From Enterococcus mediterraneensis (GTDB lineage: Bacteria > Bacillota > Bacilli > Lactobacillales > Enterococcaceae): a stretch of 64,000 nucleotides of DNA. Under the pieces are notes generated by a model, which did no database searches, was not told the DNA's origin, and worked only from the letters and a program-made list of their open reading frames with translations. Each line of letters opens with the position of its first letter. The first letter of the stretch is position 1. This document shows positions 1 to 9,255 of the stretch, in pieces. The position numbers were made by a program, and so were the translations under genes. The stretch covers positions 2,122,501 to 2,186,500 of the forward strand of contig NZ_UWOP01000001.1 in NCBI RefSeq assembly GCF_900604485.1. Reading direction: 5' to 3'.

Positions 1-32
1 AAAATTGTAGAGTAATGAGCTTCTTTCACTCG

Positions 33-121
33 GGAGAGTTGTCCGAGAGGCCGAAGGAGCATGATTGGAAATCATGTAGATGGTAATAACTGTCTCAAGG
101 GTTCGAATCCCTTACTCTCCG
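33..121 (+). tRNA. tRNA-Ser (GGA)
   Basis: The acceptor stem GGAGAGT pairs with ACTCTCC. The anticodon loop TTGGAAA carries GGA, and a long variable arm is present as expected for a class II serine tRNA. It is the first complete gene of an 11-tRNA array resembling Bacillus trnD. Confidence 0.95.
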
Positions 122-130
122 TTTTAAACT

Positions 131-202
131 GGTCCGTTGGTCAAGTGGTTAAGACACCGCCCTTTCACGGCGGTAACACGGGTTCGAATCCCGTACGGAT
201 CA
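131..202 (+). tRNA. tRNA-Glu (TTC)
   Basis: Acceptor GGTCCGT pairs with ACGGATC with one G-T pair. The anticodon is TTC and the T-arm GGGTTCGAATCCC is intact. Confidence 0.95.
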
Positions 203-216
203 TTATAATTAAATAT

Positions 217-289
217 GGAGGTTTAGCTCAGCTGGGAGAGCATCTGCCTTACAAGCAGAGGGTCAGCGGTTCGATCCCGTTAACCTCCA
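217..289 (+). tRNA. tRNA-Val (TAC)
   Basis: Acceptor GGAGGTT pairs with AACCTCC. The anticodon loop CTTACAA gives TAC. Confidence 0.95.
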
Positions 290-297
290 TAATGACT

Positions 298-370
298 GGT
301 TCCGTGGTGTAGGGGTTAACATGCCTGCCTGTCACGCAGGAGATCGCGGGTTCGATTCCCGTCGGAACCG
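298..370 (+). tRNA. tRNA-Asp (GTC)
   Basis: Acceptor GGTTCCG pairs with CGGAACC, the anticodon is GTC, the discriminator is G, and a genomically encoded CCA follows at 371-373. Confidence 0.95.
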
Positions 371-399
371 CCATTATTATTTAATTAGTTTATTTTTGT

Positions 400-472
400 G
401 GCTCGGTAGCTCAGTTGGTAGAGCAATGGATTGAAGCTCCATGTGTCGGCAGTTCGATTCTGTCCCGCGCCA
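400..472 (+). tRNA. tRNA-Phe (GAA)
   Basis: The anticodon loop TTGAAGC gives GAA and an encoded CCA follows at 473-475. The acceptor GGCTCGG faces CCGCGCC, which leaves a T-C mismatch between positions 403 and 468. All other arms pair. Confidence 0.93.
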
Positions 473-476
473 CCAT

Positions 477-557
477 GGAGGAGTAGCGAAGTGGCTAAAC
501 GCGACGGACTGTAAATCCGTTCCTTCGGGTTCAGTGGTTCGAATCCACTCTCCTCCA
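477..557 (+). tRNA. tRNA-Tyr (GTA)
   Basis: Acceptor GGAGGAG pairs with CTCCTCC, the anticodon is GTA, and a long variable arm is present. Only one base separates it from the encoded CCA of the Phe tRNA. Confidence 0.95.
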
Positions 558-560
558 TTT

Positions 561-631
561 AGGGGCATAGTTTAAAGGTAGAACAGCGGTCTCCAAAACC
601 GTTAGTGTGGGTTCAATTCCTGCTGCCCCTG
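561..631 (+). tRNA. tRNA-Trp (CCA)
   Basis: Acceptor AGGGGCA pairs with TGCCCCT, the anticodon is CCA, the discriminator is G, and the 3' CCA end is encoded at 632-634. Confidence 0.95.
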
Positions 632-650
632 CCATTTATATTTTGATTAC

Positions 651-724
651 GGCGATCGTGGCGAAGTGGTTAACGCACCGGATTGTGGCTCCGGCATTCG
701 TGGGTTCGATTCCCATCGTTCGCC
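651..724 (+). tRNA. tRNA-His (GTG)
   Basis: The anticodon is GTG. G651 serves as the histidine-specific G-1 opposite C724. Acceptor pairing 652-658 with 717-723 is complete except for a T-T mismatch (656/719). Confidence 0.93.
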
Positions 725-732
725 CTTAACAT

Positions 733-804
733 TGGGGTATAGCCAAGCGGTAAGGCAACGGACTTTGACTCCGTCATGCGTTGGTTCGAATCCAGCTACC
801 CCAG
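733..804 (+). tRNA. tRNA-Gln (TTG)
   Basis: Acceptor TGGGGTA pairs with TACCCCA and the anticodon is TTG. Confidence 0.95.
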
Positions 805-840
805 TTCTACATTTACAATTGTAGAAGAAAATAGTATAAT

Positions 841-911
<71 letters not shown>

Positions 912-939
912 TAGTACTAATACTATTTACCCTTAACAT

Positions 940-1024
940 GCCGGCGTGGCGGAATTGGCAGACGCGCTGGACTCAAAATCCAGTGCCCGTTGAGGGCGTG
1001 CCGGTTCGACCCCGGCCGCCGGTA
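940..1024 (+). tRNA. tRNA-Leu (CAA)
   Basis: Acceptor GCCGGCG pairs with CGCCGGT, the anticodon is CAA and a long variable arm is present. It is the last gene of the array. Confidence 0.95.
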
Positions 1025-1029
1025 TACTT

Positions 1030-1072
1030 GATGTACCAGTCTTCTTAGGAAGATTGGTACATCTTTTTTTTG
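1030..1072 (+). terminator. Terminator of the tRNA array
   Basis: GATGTACCA and TGGTACATC form a long stem with a CTTCTTAGGAAG inner part, followed by eight T residues. It ends the tRNA transcript. Confidence 0.9.
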
Positions 1073-1170
1073 ATTTTTTTGTAGAAAACAATGGAGTTAT
1101 CATCATCTTTTAGTTATTCTAACTCTTTTGATACAATGATATTAAATAGTATCGGGAGGGGGACAAGCTT

Positions 1171-1671
1171 GTGAAAGAATATGCGAATAAAGAAGAATTG
1201 ATTGAAACAATTCAAGAGAGGTATCAAAAATATATATATCGGAGTTCAATGATATTTCTGAGGATCTGAAAAACTTACATTATGAAGGTACAGATAGAAG
1301 TCCATCTGAAAGTTTATCTTATCAATTAGGTTGGATAAATTTGTTGCTGGAATGGGAACGGAAAGAGCGGCAAGGATTAAAAGTCGTAACACCTGCTGAG
1401 GGCTATAAATGGAACAATTTAGGAGGCTTGTATCAATCTTTCTATGAAAAATATGGAGGATTGACGTTGAAAGAGCAAGAGCAGCAATTGACAGAAGCAG
1501 TCAATGAATTATGCGATTGGAAGTACGCTGTCAGCTGATGAATTATTTACGCCTGAACAACGAGAGTGGTCTATAACGAAGGCTAAATGGCCTGTATACA
1601 AGTGGATACATATTAATACCGTGGCCCCATTTACAAATTTCAGAACAAAAATCCGCAAATGGAAAAATTGA
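1171..1671 (+). pseudogene. ClbS/DfsB-family (DUF1706) four-helix protein, two frameshifts
   Basis: A GTG start (1171) with a good upstream GGGAGGGGG ribosome site opens a frame reading [15 protein letters not shown]. The frame must shift near 1235-1242, within TATATATATC, to continue as [11 protein letters not shown] and then the conserved [17 protein letters not shown]. It must shift again near 1518-1528 to give [13 protein letters not shown] and a C-terminus ending in RKWKN. Joined, the pieces give about 165 residues, the normal size of the family, whose members include the colibactin self-protection protein ClbS. The function here is probably lost. The only open piece of any size is 1341-1538. 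Sequencing error is the alternative explanation. Confidence 0.75.
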
Positions 1672-1819
1672 ATGTCGCAGATGCATCTCATGAGTAAATA
1701 GTCGGAGGTAGTTTGTTTGATATGCCAGGGACTTATCGTAAATTTTCTGTGATTAATAAAACTTGTTATCTATAAAATATATTTAGAAAAGTATATAATG
1801 ATCCCCCCAACTTTCTTAA

Positions 1820-1854
1820 TAAAAACAAGACCGATAGAAATTCTCTATCGATCC
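1820..1854 (-). terminator. Terminator after the potassium channel gene
   Basis: On the minus strand, GATCGATAGA and CTATCGGTC pair around GAATTT and are followed by a T-rich run. The hairpin lies just past the channel stop codon. Confidence 0.65.
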
Positions 1855-1883
1855 TGATTAATGAAAGGAAAGTATTATCTGAA

Positions 1884-2615
1884 TTATTTTTCCTTGTCTG
1901 AGTCTGATAGTTGATCGACTTTTTCTTCGAGTTGGTCAACTTTTTTGAGCAGCAGATCGATTTTTTCCTCCAAATCGTCAATCGTCGTTGGATCACCTTG
2001 AGAGCTGAAGTATTCAGTAATAGTAGAAGTCAGAAGACCAATGAACCCGATCCCCAGCAGCATGAGCATCACAGCGGCTATCCTGCCCAGGGGACTTGTA
2101 GGGGCGAGATCGCCATAACCGACAGTGGTTGCGGTGACTAATGCCCACCAGATCGATTTTAAATAAGAGATATTTTCAGCATAGGAATAGATAGCGGCAG
2201 AAACAAGGATCAGTGCCGCTGATACGTACAATACTTGAATGAAATTTTTAGTCTTGAGAAAATCAGATAGATGTTTTGTCAATTTACCGGTAACGCCGAC
2301 TAGATGACTCAATCTGGCAAAACGAGAGATCCGAGCAATCCTGAAGACTCGCGCGATCCTGAAAAAGGAAAAGATCGTATTGAAAGGAATGATAGCGATC
2401 AAGTCAAAAATATTCTTGCGGAAAAATTGTCCTTTTTTATCTGCTTTCCAAAAACGGTAGGCGTAATCTATGGCAAAAATCACCAAGATACTAGTATCGA
2501 TCGATTGATAAGGTTGATCTTTAAGGGAAATAACAGAAGAAAAATCAAGAACTACTAAAGTAATGGAAATGACGGCCAGTATGGCGATCGTGATGTCGTA
2601 TATGTGTTTTTTCAT
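1884..2615 (-). CDS. Voltage-gated-type potassium channel
   Basis: This 243-residue membrane protein has the six-helix layout of Kv-like bacterial channels. Near residues 70-105 an S4-like segment, RIARVFRIARISRFARLSHL, repeats arginine every third position. The pore carries the K+ selectivity signature TTVGYGD (about residue 165). The C-terminus (about 212-243) is a heptad coiled coil, LEEKIDLLLKKVDQLEEKV, likely holding the tetramer together. It should conduct K+ across the cytoplasmic membrane. The gene stands alone with its own terminator. The channel family is clear; gating and physiological role are inferred. Confidence 0.88.
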   Translation of the reverse strand: MKKHIYDITIAILAVISITLVVLDFSSVISLKDQPYQSIDTSILVIFAIDYAYRFWKADKKGQFFRKNIFDLIAIIPFNTIFSFFRIARVFRIARISRFARLSHLVGVTGKLTKHLSDFLKTKNFIQVLYVSAALILVSAAIYSYAENISYLKSIWWALVTATTVGYGDLAPTSPLGRIAAVMLMLLGIGFIGLLTSTITEYFSSQGDPTTIDDLEEKIDLLLKKVDQLEEKVDQLSDSDKEK

Positions 2616-2757
2616 AAAATCCCTCGTCTGATAATTTATGATTCTATCAGAAGTCTTTCTTTACTGATAAAAGAGTTGCACTGCAAGTGAGTGAATGCGG
2701 CGCTTTTCTATAAATCGATAGTAACAAACCATTTGTAACGTACGCAACTAATTAGGC

Positions 2758-2812
2758 GCAAAAAGGCCCCGTCGGAAAATCAGCAGATTTTCTGGCGGGG
2801 CTTTATTTTATA
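2758..2812 (-). terminator. Terminator of mvaS
   Basis: On the minus strand, AAGCCCCGCCAGAAAATC pairs with GATTTTCCGACGGGGCCTT and is followed by a short T-run. It begins nine bases after the mvaS stop. Confidence 0.85.
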
Positions 2813-2820
2813 TAGATACT

Positions 2821-3975
2821 TTAATTTTCCTTATACGTACGGATCGTATTATTGATACCGCGGATGCTGAATGGAGTTGCATCGTTGAAGGATTGATCTT
2901 TGTCGATATCTAATGTTTCTGAAAACATCGTTTCATATTCTGAGATCGTCAATTGACTGCGATCTGCTAAAAGCTGTTGATGATAGCTTGGATTTAGCTG
3001 CTCTTGGTAACCGGCTGCCAGTTCGCCTGTGAAAAATTCGGCGACCGCACCTGAACCATAGCTGAACAAACCAATTTGGTCTCCGGCGTTAAGGAAGGTA
3101 CTGTTTTCCAATAAAGAAACCAATCCTAGATAAAGAGATCCGGTATACAGATTGCCGATCCGTCGGCTGTAAACGATACTTTCCTCATAACGCGCCAACA
3201 AGCGGTTTTGTTCTTCTTCAGGAAGCTCTGAAATTTGTGCCAATAAAGCTTTTTTTCCCATCTTTGTATAAGGGATATGGAATGTCAATGCGGCAAAATC
3301 GTTGAATGTTTTGCCGGTTCTGCGTACGTATTCTTGCCACACCTTACCAAATGAAGCGATGTAGGTTTCATTTGAAAGAGGACCGTCGACGATCGGATAC
3401 GCATGATTTGTTGGCCGCCAAAAATCATAAATATCTTGAGTCAAGCTGACATTGTCGTCGTTTAAAACTAAGATCTTAGGATTGCTGGAAATCAACATCG
3501 CCACTGCACCGGCACCTTGCGTGGGTTCGCCACCGGAATTCAATCCGTATTTGGCGATATCTGCAGCAATGACCAGCACTTTCTTGTCTGGATTTTGCTG
3601 GATATGATTTTTCGCAAGCATTAAGCCTGCTGTTGCGCCATAGCAGGCTTCTTTGATCTCAAAAGAGCGGGCGAAAGGTTGGATGCCCATCAACCGATGC
3701 AATACTACAGCGGAAGCTTTGGATTCATCGATACTGGATTCCGTACCTACGATGACCATATTGATCGCTTGTTTGTCTTCATCCGTCAAGATTTTTTCAG
3801 CAGCATTGGCCGCAAAAGTGATGATATCTTGACTGGCAGGATTGACTGCCATTTGATCTTGTCCGATACCGATATGGAATTTATTAGGGTCTACATCGCG
3901 AGCGTGAGCCAAATCGGTCATATCTATATAATAAGGGGGGACGAAGAAACTGATTTTATCTATACCTACTGTCAT
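2821..3975 (-). CDS. mvaS: Hydroxymethylglutaryl-CoA synthase
   Basis: MvaS condenses acetoacetyl-CoA with acetyl-CoA to HMG-CoA, the second step of the mevalonate route to isoprenoids, in the cytosol. The protein has 384 residues, matching the E. faecalis enzyme. The nucleophile Cys111 lies in EACYGAT, the general acid glutamate in GTESSIDES (about 79), and the catalytic histidine in TFHIPYTKMGKKAL (about 233). It is divergent from mvaE, so the two genes that build mevalonate are placed back to back with 183 bp between the start codons. Its start codon is preceded by a GAAGGAG-like site. Confidence 0.97.
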   Translation of the reverse strand: MTVGIDKISFFVPPYYIDMTDLAHARDVDPNKFHIGIGQDQMAVNPASQDIITFAANAAEKILTDEDKQAINMVIVGTESSIDESKASAVVLHRLMGIQPFARSFEIKEACYGATAGLMLAKNHIQQNPDKKVLVIAADIAKYGLNSGGEPTQGAGAVAMLISSNPKILVLNDDNVSLTQDIYDFWRPTNHAYPIVDGPLSNETYIASFGKVWQEYVRRTGKTFNDFAALTFHIPYTKMGKKALLAQISELPEEEQNRLLARYEESIVYSRRIGNLYTGSLYLGLVSLLENSTFLNAGDQIGLFSYGSGAVAEFFTGELAAGYQEQLNPSYHQQLLADRSQLTISEYETMFSETLDIDKDQSFNDATPFSIRGINNTIRTYKEN

Positions 3976-4158
3976 TTTTGAACTCCTTCAGGTCAAATTT
4001 CAATATGATATAAAGGTATCATAATTCTTGTGATTTTTGGAAAAAAAAGCAGATAATTTAAAGTTTGTTAAAATTTTCAACGAGAGTTTCCACTGTAAAG
4101 AAATTGTTATTTGTTTTTCTTACTTTTAATGATATATTGCAAATTGGAGGTGTATCTT

Positions 4159-6570
4159 TTGAAAGAAGTTGTCATTATTGATGCATTGCGAACACCAATT
4201 GGAAAATATAAAGGCGCGCTGAGCAAAAACAGTGCCGTGAATTTAGGAACACAAGTAACGAAAGCATTGCTGGCACGCAATCATGGGATCAAAGATGCGG
4301 TGGAGCAGGTGATCTTTGGTAATGTACTGCAAGCCGGAAACGGTCAAAATCCCGCGCGGCAGATCGCAGTGAACAGCGGACTTTCGGTAGAGGTCCCAGC
4401 GTCCACCATCAACGAAGTGTGCGGATCGGGGATGAAAGCGGTGATCTTGGCGAAACAACTGATCCAATTAGAAGAAGCTGAGGTCGTGATCGCCGGAGGA
4501 ACCGAGAGTATGTCTCAAGCCCCGATGCTGGCTCCTTATCAAGCAGAAAACGGCGAATACGGCGAACCGGTTCTAAGTATGCTGCAAGATGGGCTGATGG
4601 ATGCCTTCAGCGGCACGCATATGGGTTTGACAGCAGAGAATGTGGCGAAGAAATTCCAAGTGACAAGAGAACAGCAAGATCAATTTGCTTATCAGTCACA
4701 AATGAAGGCCGCAAAAGCTCAGGCCGCTGGATCATTTGATCCGGAAATCATACCGGTCGAAGCAGGCGATGTACAGGTCAAAGAAGATGAAAGTATTCGG
4801 CCTAATACGACGGTAGAAAAACTAGGCACATTGCGTACGGTCTTCAAAGAAGATGGCACGGTGACAGCCGGGAATGCATCCACATTGAACGATGGTGCTT
4901 CAGCGATCTTATTGGCTTCAAAAAGCTACGCGGAAGAACATGGCTTAGAGTATTTAGCAGTCATCAAAGACGCGGTAGAAGTTGGGATTGATCCTTCTAT
5001 CATGGGGATCTCACCGATCAAAGCGATCCAAAAACTATTGGCAAAAAATCAAATGGATATAGAAGATATCGATTTGTTTGAGATCAATGAGGCGTTTGCA
5101 GCTTCATCGACAGTTGTTGAAGAACAATTGGGAATCGAGGCAGAGAAGGTCAATATCTACGGCGGCGGTATTTCATTGGGACATCCTATCGGTGCTACCG
5201 GCGCGCGGATCTTGACGACATTGAGCTATCAGTTGAAGGAACACGGTAAACGGTACGGAGTCGCTTCGTTATGTATTGGAGGCGGGCTGGGACTAGCAGT
5301 ATTGCTGGAGCACCCCGAGAAAAAACAGCCGTCAAAGTTTTATGAGCTGACACCCGGACAGCGCTTGACTCTTTTAGAAGAAGAAAAAAAGATTTCTAAT
5401 TCAACAAAAGAAGAGTTTCAAAAGATGGCGCTGGAAGAGTCTATTGCGGATCATTTGATCGAAAATCAGATCAGTGAATTTTCGATTCCTTTAGGTGTCA
5501 GCCGTAATGTACAGGTAAATGGACGAACTTATACTGTCCCGATGGCTACCGAGGAACCTTCTGTGATCGCCGCCTGCAGTAACGGTGCGAAGATCAGCGG
5601 TAATTTTAAAGCAACGGTAACCAGTCGATTGATGCGAGGACAGATCGTGTTTCAAGATGTTCACGATCCTCAAGAACTGATCAAAAAAATCCATGAACGA
5701 AAAAAAGAGATCAGTCAGAGAGCTGATGAAAGCTATCCGTCGATCTTAAAACGCGGCGGTGGTTTTGCCGGTTTGGAAACGCGGATATTGGACGGAGATT
5801 TTGTTTCGACAGATATTTTTGTAGATGTCAAAGACGCGATGGGAGCCAATATCGTCAATACGATTCTTGAAGGTATCGCAGGAGCGTTTCGAGAATGGTT
5901 TCCGGAAGAAAAGATCCTATTTAGTATTTTAAGTAATTATGCTACGGAATCGCTGGTTCGTGTCGAGTGCAAGATACCGTTTGACCGATTGGCGAAAAAA
6001 GATGGTCATTTGATTGCGGAAAAAATCGCTGCGGCGAGCCGTTATGCGGAAATCGATCCGTATCGAGCGGCGACTCACAATAAAGGGATCATGAATGGTA
6101 TCCAAGCGGTAGTATTAGCTACGGGGAATGACACGAGAGCAGTAGCTGCCGGCTGTCATGCGTACGCTGCTGGCAATGGTGCCTATCGTTCATTGAGTCG
6201 CTGGGAAATAAAAGACGATCAGCTGTGGGGCTCTCTTGTGCTTCCTATGGCAGTGGCGACAGCTGGCGGAGCAACTAACCTTTTACCGAAAGCCAAGGCT
6301 GCGTTGGAGCTCTTAGGCGTTGATAATGCTGTTGAATTAGCAGAAGTGATCGCTTCTGTGGGCTTGGCGCAAAATCTCGCTGCTTTGAAAGCATTAGTCT
6401 CTGAAGGGATCCAAAAGGGTCATATGGCTTTACAGGCTCGTTCTTTGGCGATGACTGTTGGGGCTAAAGGAGATGAAGTCTCCGAGATTGCAAGCCGATT
6501 ACAACAAGAAAAAGTTATGAACCAAAAGACTGCTCAGGCGATTTTAGAGGAATTGCGAAAACAAAGATGA
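4159..6570 (+). CDS. mvaE: Bifunctional acetoacetyl-CoA thiolase / HMG-CoA reductase
   Basis: The N-terminal half (about 1-385) is a thiolase, with the nucleophile Cys88 in [10 protein letters not shown], then [21 protein letters not shown] and CIGGGLGLA. The C-terminal half (about 400-803) is a class II HMG-CoA reductase, with [26 protein letters not shown] and [11 protein letters not shown]. Together they make acetoacetyl-CoA and reduce HMG-CoA to mevalonate. The fusion is characteristic of enterococci. I choose the TTG at 4159 over the longer frame because TTGGAGGTG lies at the right distance and the protein then has 803 residues, the same length as E. faecalis MvaE. Confidence 0.97.
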   Translation: MKEVVIIDALRTPIGKYKGALSKNSAVNLGTQVTKALLARNHGIKDAVEQVIFGNVLQAGNGQNPARQIAVNSGLSVEVPASTINEVCGSGMKAVILAKQLIQLEEAEVVIAGGTESMSQAPMLAPYQAENGEYGEPVLSMLQDGLMDAFSGTHMGLTAENVAKKFQVTREQQDQFAYQSQMKAAKAQAAGSFDPEIIPVEAGDVQVKEDESIRPNTTVEKLGTLRTVFKEDGTVTAGNASTLNDGASAILLASKSYAEEHGLEYLAVIKDAVEVGIDPSIMGISPIKAIQKLLAKNQMDIEDIDLFEINEAFAASSTVVEEQLGIEAEKVNIYGGGISLGHPIGATGARILTTLSYQLKEHGKRYGVASLCIGGGLGLAVLLEHPEKKQPSKFYELTPGQRLTLLEEEKKISNSTKEEFQKMALEESIADHLIENQISEFSIPLGVSRNVQVNGRTYTVPMATEEPSVIAACSNGAKISGNFKATVTSRLMRGQIVFQDVHDPQELIKKIHERKKEISQRADESYPSILKRGGGFAGLETRILDGDFVSTDIFVDVKDAMGANIVNTILEGIAGAFREWFPEEKILFSILSNYATESLVRVECKIPFDRLAKKDGHLIAEKIAAASRYAEIDPYRAATHNKGIMNGIQAVVLATGNDTRAVAAGCHAYAAGNGAYRSLSRWEIKDDQLWGSLVLPMAVATAGGATNLLPKAKAALELLGVDNAVELAEVIASVGLAQNLAALKALVSEGIQKGHMALQARSLAMTVGAKGDEVSEIASRLQQEKVMNQKTAQAILEELRKQR

Positions 6571-6578
6571 TAGAATAA

Positions 6579-6644
6579 AAAAACAACCGGACGTTAGACG
6601 ATCCTCCTACAAGAGTACTCGTCAACGTTCGGTTGTTTTTTTGT
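6579..6644 (+). terminator. Terminator of mvaE
   Basis: AAACAACCGGACGTTAGACG pairs with CGTCAACGTTCGGTTGTTT and is followed by T residues. The A-run on the other arm may let it also stop the convergent gene at 6667-7371. Confidence 0.9.
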
Positions 6645-6666
6645 TAGATTCACTTTAAAGCAATGA

Positions 6667-7371
6667 TTAACGCTCAGAAAGAGGTGTTTCAGAAAACTGT
6701 TGGATCAACGGGATAACTTCTGTTTTCAGCTTGTATTTTCTTTCTAAAGCTTTTTCGATCGTGTATTCAGCGACTGTTGTTTTAGAAATGGTGGCTAGCA
6801 GACGATCTTCTTTGCCTTTTTCTTTGACAGCGATCGAGTCAGCATCCTCAACAAAGAATTTCGGGAATTTTTCGATTTGTTTTGTAAATTCTTCGTAACT
6901 CATAGCTGAAGTTTCTGATTTTTCGGCAGTTTCTGCTGCTTCTGTTGTTTCAGCAACAGGTTGTTCAACAACAGTTTCTTCAATGGCTGGTTTATCTTCA
7001 GCTGGTTTTACAGGAGCTGCTGAAGGTTCAGCTGGCGCTTGTGATTGACGAGCAGGTGCCCAATAACCAGCGACTTCACTTGCCAAGTTAGAAGCGAAGC
7101 GGTCCATCAAGCCTTTTTCTTGTTTTTGGATTCTTTTCAGTACAGTCACAAAGTTCTCATCCATAGGAACAGACAAGATTTGTTCTTTGTGTGTTTCACC
7201 CAATAATTCGATCGTCATTTCTTTTAATTTCTTAGGATCAATATAAACTTTGATGTTTAAGTGATGATTTTGCTTTGCAAGCTGCTCGATTTTATCGAAC
7301 AATTGCAAACGGACTTGTTCAAACGAAGGGCGAAATTGTTTCATTAATTTTTGGATTTGTTTTTTCTTCAT
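6667..7371 (-). CDS. Uncharacterised protein with acidic Ala/Pro/Glu linker
   Basis: I do not recognise this 234-residue protein. Residues 1-105 are basic and probably helical, beginning MKKKQIQKLMKQFRP. Residues about 106-155 form a low-complexity linker rich in Ala, Pro, Glu and Thr. Residues about 156-234 form a second compact-looking part that ends in a charged tail. No signal peptide or membrane segment is visible, so it is probably cytosolic. A GGAGAA ribosome site precedes the ATG. It is divergent from the nucleoid-associated protein gene at 7583. No function is proposed. Confidence 0.75.
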   Translation of the reverse strand: MKKKQIQKLMKQFRPSFEQVRLQLFDKIEQLAKQNHHLNIKVYIDPKKLKEMTIELLGETHKEQILSVPMDENFVTVLKRIQKQEKGLMDRFASNLASEVAGYWAPARQSQAPAEPSAAPVKPAEDKPAIEETVVEQPVAETTEAAETAEKSETSAMSYEEFTKQIEKFPKFFVEDADSIAVKEKGKEDRLLATISKTTVAEYTIEKALERKYKLKTEVIPLIQQFSETPLSER

Positions 7372-7582
7372 CGTATTCTCCTTTAATCTGATACCTTCTG
7401 TATTATAAGAAAAAAGTTGAAAAATGAAAAGGAAAAAATGAAAAAAACTTGAAATGATAAAGTTTTCTCCGCAGTTTTTTAGATTTTTCCCACTCTCCGC
7501 TGCTTTTTTATCTTAAAAGTGAAAAACCACTTGTTTCTTGTTTTGTTTTCTACTACCCTAAAAAAGAAAAGGAGCAGTGAGA

Positions 7583-8587
7583 ATGGATATCTATTTAAAA
7601 AAGGCGATCCTGCATGTTGTGGATCGCGAAGCGGGAACACCAGTGATCTCGCAAATCGAATTGGATCTAACAACAGAATATATTCGGGAATATTTAACGA
7701 AAAAGATCCAAAAATTAGCAACACCGCAAACAAAAACCGGTATCTTGATGGAAAATTCAAGTTTTGCGGAAATGGCTAAGGAAACGATGACCAATTTTTC
7801 AGAAGGCAGTGAAAAGCTGCTTCAACGCTGGTTCGACAGTTATCAGCAAAGCGAAGATGCTCCCAGCGCGGACGTCTTTATTGTTTTATACGAACAAGAC
7901 ACGATTCAGCATCTAGCCTTTTTAAAGGTCAACTATACGCAAGCTTTCACCCATTATGTAGACGCGCAAGAAGAAGGGATCGCCAATAAACTGATCATCA
8001 ATCGGGCGATTTTAGGAAACAAGACGCAAAAGGCAGACGAAGGGATCGCGGTGAATCTGAATGATCTGAGTTATGAACTCATCGAGAAAAAATATACCTT
8101 TTCAGGAGAAAAGATGTTTTATTTTTCTACGAATGTGATCGAGACCCAGCCGGTTCCGTCGTTGGAAGAAAATGTCAAAGTCATGAAACGTGTGGCGGAA
8201 AAAATCGGCGAAAAATTCGAAGCGCCGAAGCATGACGTAGCTGCTGATATCAAAGAAGCCGTGTATACCTCCATTGAAGAAAGCGGGCAACTGGCGATCA
8301 AAGAAGTTGCGCAGCATGTTTTCAAAGACAATATCACCGCACAAATGGCCTTCCAAGAAGAAGTACTGGAAAAGGGTGTAGCGGATCAGACGCCGATGCT
8401 GCGGGAAGTCAAAGAAATCACAGAAAAGAAATACGGCAAACAAAAATTGAAATTATCCAACGGTATCGAATTGATCGTACCGCTAGATGTTTACCGTAAC
8501 CGTGATCTGATCGAATTTGTCAATAATCCTGATGGTACGATTTCCGTGACCATCAAAAATGTCGAAGATGTCATCAACAAGCTGTGA
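7583..8587 (+). CDS. Nucleoid-associated protein (NdpA/YejK, 37-kDa family)
   Basis: The 334-residue sequence begins MDIYLKKAILHVVDREAG, typical of the NA37/YejK nucleoid-associated family, and continues with the family pattern of an N-terminal domain up to about 170 and a C-terminal domain that ends with a conserved strand region near VDVYRNRDLIEFV. Family members bind DNA and co-purify with the nucleoid; a precise role in Gram-positives is not known. I start at ATG 7583, eight bases after GGAG, rather than the GTG two codons upstream. It has its own terminator. Confidence 0.85.
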   Translation: MDIYLKKAILHVVDREAGTPVISQIELDLTTEYIREYLTKKIQKLATPQTKTGILMENSSFAEMAKETMTNFSEGSEKLLQRWFDSYQQSEDAPSADVFIVLYEQDTIQHLAFLKVNYTQAFTHYVDAQEEGIANKLIINRAILGNKTQKADEGIAVNLNDLSYELIEKKYTFSGEKMFYFSTNVIETQPVPSLEENVKVMKRVAEKIGEKFEAPKHDVAADIKEAVYTSIEESGQLAIKEVAQHVFKDNITAQMAFQEEVLEKGVADQTPMLREVKEITEKKYGKQKLKLSNGIELIVPLDVYRNRDLIEFVNNPDGTISVTIKNVEDVINKL

Positions 8588-8604
8588 TCTTCAAAGATGG
8601 CGAC

Positions 8605-8667
8605 AAAAAATGTCCTGCCATGCCTGTGTACTCAACGAGTCTTTCGGTGCATGACAGGATATTTTTC
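8605..8667 (+). terminator. Terminator after the nucleoid protein gene
   Basis: AAAAATGTCCTGCCATGC pairs with GCATGACAGGATATTTTT with a few G-T pairs. It is near-symmetrical and may work in both directions, serving the convergent gene at 8705 too. Confidence 0.8.
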
Positions 8668-8704
8668 ATTCATTTTAGTAGCGAAATAGAATCAGCTTTG
8701 GGAA

Positions 8705-9070
8705 TCATTCCAATTTGTCCAGTGCTTTTTTTGGTACCTCTTTTTGAGAAACTTCTTCCCAGCTTAGAACCCCTTTACGAGGGTTGACCTTTAATTTTAA
8801 GTAGGCGTTCAATCGCAAAGGCTGATCTCGTGACTCATGAAGTTCGACCGTCGTTTTTTCTCCTTCCTCATTATAGGCAGGCTGGTCTTCATAATTATAT
8901 ACAGTGTACGTCTCGCCATTATCAGCTGTTTCACTGGTTTTTTCCCCATTTGTCGTGATCTTTGTGTAATAGCTGGCTCCGCCATAAAAATACTGATAGC
9001 TGTAAAAACAGCCGCCAATAAAAATAATCAAAAGCAACACAATAGGTATTGTTTTTTTCAAGTTCTTCAC
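8705..9070 (-). CDS. YxeA-family (DUF1093) small exported protein
   Basis: The 121-residue protein opens with a membrane anchor or signal segment (residues 7-25, IPIVLLLIIFIGGCFYSYQY). An extracytoplasmic domain follows with the family pattern GGASYYTKI, then YTVYNYEDQPAYNEEGEK and LRLNAYLKLKV. This matches YxeA of B. subtilis, whose function is unknown; members are often found near cell-envelope stress genes. The cysteine near residue 21 could be a lipobox but the context is a poor match. It is convergent with the nucleoid protein gene. Confidence 0.75.
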   Translation of the reverse strand: MKNLKKTIPIVLLLIIFIGGCFYSYQYFYGGASYYTKITTNGEKTSETADNGETYTVYNYEDQPAYNEEGEKTTVELHESRDQPLRLNAYLKLKVNPRKGVLSWEEVSQKEVPKKALDKLE

Positions 9071-9147
9071 CTCGGTACCATTATTCTATAAAAGCATGGA
9101 AACGTCCAATGAAATGTCTAATGTATTCAGATCGCGAGGGTAAATTC

Positions 9148-9175
9148 TTGACTTTGACTAAAATTGACCTATAAT
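9148..9175 (+). promoter_or_regulatory. Promoter upstream of tuf (distal)
   Basis: TTGACT at 9148-9153 and a perfect TATAAT at 9170-9175 are separated by 16 bases. Confidence 0.75.
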
Positions 9176-9227
9176 AAAGACAGATTTAAAACTTACAAAA
9201 AATAAGAAACTTCTCAAGTGTAAATTT

Positions 9228-9255
9228 TTTACAATTGTAAGCAAATGTCTATAAT
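9228..9255 (+). promoter_or_regulatory. Second candidate promoter of tuf, with overlapping palindrome
   Basis: TTTACA (9228-9233) and TATAAT (9250-9255) are 16 bases apart. The -35 overlaps a perfect 12-bp palindrome, TTACAATTGTAA (9229-9240). A small hairpin, CCAAGGAAACTTGG, lies in the leader at 9269-9282. Confidence 0.55.

Noticed and set aside
61-312. Open frame of 83 codons across three tRNA genes
   Set aside because: It runs through complete tRNA-Ser, Glu and Val genes with perfect secondary structure; coding is chance.
8102-8443. 113-codon minus-strand frame inside the nucleoid protein gene
   Set aside because: It is the antisense shadow of a clear family member, without a ribosome site.
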